DNA of 35,673 nt from Tannerella sp. (GTDB lineage Bacteria > Bacteroidota > Bacteroidia > Bacteroidales > Tannerellaceae): positions 1 through 35,673 of the forward strand of contig JAIROL010000269.1 in the NCBI GenBank assembly GCA_031257565.1, in the 5' to 3' direction. A program made the translations under genes and the position numbers. Every line of letters begins with the position of its first letter. Position 1 is the stretch's first letter. Below, piece after piece: positions 34,109-35,673 of the stretch. The notes beneath the pieces are model-generated. The model ran no database searches. It was not told the DNA's origin and saw nothing but the letters and a program-made list of their open reading frames with translations.

Positions 34109-35673
34109 ATGAACGAATCGATTTTAATAACAAAAAGGCCGGACGGCAGCATCGTGTTGAACGTCGACGGCGCGAGAGACGACAGGCCGTCAAAGTCGTC
34201 TTTCAGAATTACCAGAACTGAGAGAGATAATGTAATAATCTGGATCGACGGTAAAGGCGTTTATTCGTCTTCGATTGAGAATGTAAGCGTTAACGGCATT
34301 ACGTTAACTCCGGCGAACTTCGTCGACGAAACAGACGGTTTAAATGATTCTAAGGGCGGCGCGGGCGGGGATGTGGATTTTTCGGAGTATGTAAAGGATG
34401 TTGATCCGCGTTTATTGAGCGAGATTTCGCTTACAAACTTGGTAGATCAACGTTATTTCAAATCAATGGGAATCGCATCGAACGGTCGGACGTACTTCAT
34501 GGGAGAATACACGTATGGCCTCTGGTTATTGAACGACGAGACCGGCGAGATTAATGCCATGTCTTTGGGAAGTGCTGAATATACTTTCAGGACAATGGGC
34601 ATCGCCTCTAACGGCCGGACGTACCTCGTCAGTTCCGCAGGCATCCGGGTATTGGACAACGAGATAGGCGATACTTCGCCCACAAACGTGACGGACTGGG
34701 GTTTCAAATCAATGGGAATCGCATCGAACGGCAGGACGTACTTTTTGGGTGATGGATACGACGGCAACAACGGGATTATGGTCTTGGACGATGCGACCGG
34801 CGATATTGTGCCTGCAAATGTAACGAGTGGCGGTTTCAAATCAATGGGAATCGCGTCGAACGGTCGGACGTACTTCTTAGGTGACGGATACGACGGCAAC
34901 AACGGCATCTTGGTCTTGGACGATGCGACGGGCGATATTGAGCTTACAAACATGCCGGATGTCCGGTTCGATTCAATGGGAATCGCGTCCGATGGCAGGA
35001 CGTACTTCTGCGGAAGCGCAGGCGTCTATGTCTTGGACGATGCGACGGGCGATATTGTACCCACAAACGTGACGGGCTGGGGTTTGCTTTCAATGGGAAT
35101 AGCGTCTGACGGTCGTATGTACTTCTTTGGAGGCGGAGGCGCAGGCATCTGGGTTCTGGACGATGTAACGGGCGATATCGTCCGTGCAAGCATGGAAGAC
35201 CATTATTTCTCATCGCTATTCATAGCCCCAAACGGACGAACATACTTTTTAGGTACTATCGGATTGTTAGTCTTGAATGATGAATCCGGCGAGATTACGA
35301 GAACAGGTTTTACGGATAGCTGTTTTGATTGGGCAATGGGCATAGCTTCCGACGGCAAGGCGTATCTCTATGGAGACTACGGTATTTATTTGGCAAACTT
35401 CGATTATGTAGACAAGGCTTTCGTGCGCAAGCCCGGAGGGTGGTATGTGGCGAATTATACGGAGCAGCGAATTGAAACAAATGCCGGCGTGGCGGAGGTG
35501 ATTAACGAGGACGACGGCGGCGCGGTGCGTATGCAGCCGAAGGGGGGCGGTGAGATATCGGTAGGCGTAAACCGGGACTGGGACGGCAGTAATATTTATG
35601 TCGAGCAGCACAATGTTGGATCAGACGGCGTTGGTACGCGTACCTACCTGCGCAAAGACAAGTTTATCTATTG
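34109..35673 (+). CDS. Repeat-rich propeller-like tail protein (partial, runs off right edge)
   Basis: Open frame from ATG 34109 to window end (521 codons); about eight repeats of (S)MGIAS(N/D)GRTYF...VLDDATGDI. Absent from the ORF track because no stop is inside the window. Confidence 0.8.
   Translation, partial: MNESILITKRPDGSIVLNVDGARDDRPSKSSFRITRTERDNVIIWIDGKGVYSSSIENVSVNGITLTPANFVDETDGLNDSKGGAGGDVDFSEYVKDVDPRLLSEISLTNLVDQRYFKSMGIASNGRTYFMGEYTYGLWLLNDETGEINAMSLGSAEYTFRTMGIASNGRTYLVSSAGIRVLDNEIGDTSPTNVTDWGFKSMGIASNGRTYFLGDGYDGNNGIMVLDDATGDIVPANVTSGGFKSMGIASNGRTYFLGDGYDGNNGILVLDDATGDIELTNMPDVRFDSMGIASDGRTYFCGSAGVYVLDDATGDIVPTNVTGWGLLSMGIASDGRMYFFGGGGAGIWVLDDVTGDIVRASMEDHYFSSLFIAPNGRTYFLGTIGLLVLNDESGEITRTGFTDSCFDWAMGIASDGKAYLYGDYGIYLANFDYVDKAFVRKPGGWYVANYTEQRIETNAGVAEVINEDDGGAVRMQPKGGGEISVGVNRDWDGSNIYVEQHNVGSDGVGTRTYLRKDKFIY

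Noticed and set aside
34453-34953. Minus-strand 166-aa ORF with repeated FDAIPIDLK units
   Set aside because: It is the antisense reading of the repeat-rich plus-strand tail gene; repeats keep the frame open.
1-35673. CRISPR array, tRNA genes, rRNA, insertion sequences, diversity-generating retroelement
   Set aside because: No spaced repeat array, no cloverleaf recognised, no transposase or reverse transcriptase ORF in the window; repeats found are contiguous short tandems.

Overview
The window looks like the left ~35.7 kb of a temperate tailed phage or prophage of a Bacteroidetes-type host. The evidence is several TAnnTTTG -7 promoter elements, an HK97-like head module and Bacteroidetes-style phage genes. 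Left to right: the 5' end of a tyrosine-recombinase-like gene running off the left edge (minus strand); a PIN-toxin/antitoxin pair; a minus-strand immunity region with one intact XRE repressor, one repressor relic carrying an in-frame TAG, membrane proteins and a 260-bp duplication; a plus-strand early region with a ~650-nt non-coding stretch that has many strong helices (candidate large structured RNA), paralogous small proteins, an adenine-MTase-like protein, a SLOG-like protein, a PP-loop/PAPS-reductase-like protein, a C5-cytosine MTase with a long overlapping second reading frame, a radical-SAM protein and an ASCH-like protein; a putative Rep protein, DnaQ-like exonuclease and RuvC-like resolvase; then terminases, portal, protease, a major capsid protein with an N-terminal hydrophobic segment, connectors, tail tube, tape measure, baseplate/tail proteins, and a repeat-rich propeller-like tail protein running off the right edge (missing from the ORF track). 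The most interesting items are the large structured RNA candidate with a duplicated terminator/leader cassette, the dual-frame MTase locus, and arrays of 7-bp and 11-bp tandem repeats directly before gene starts. All family calls come from reading motifs by eye. No searches or folding programs were run.
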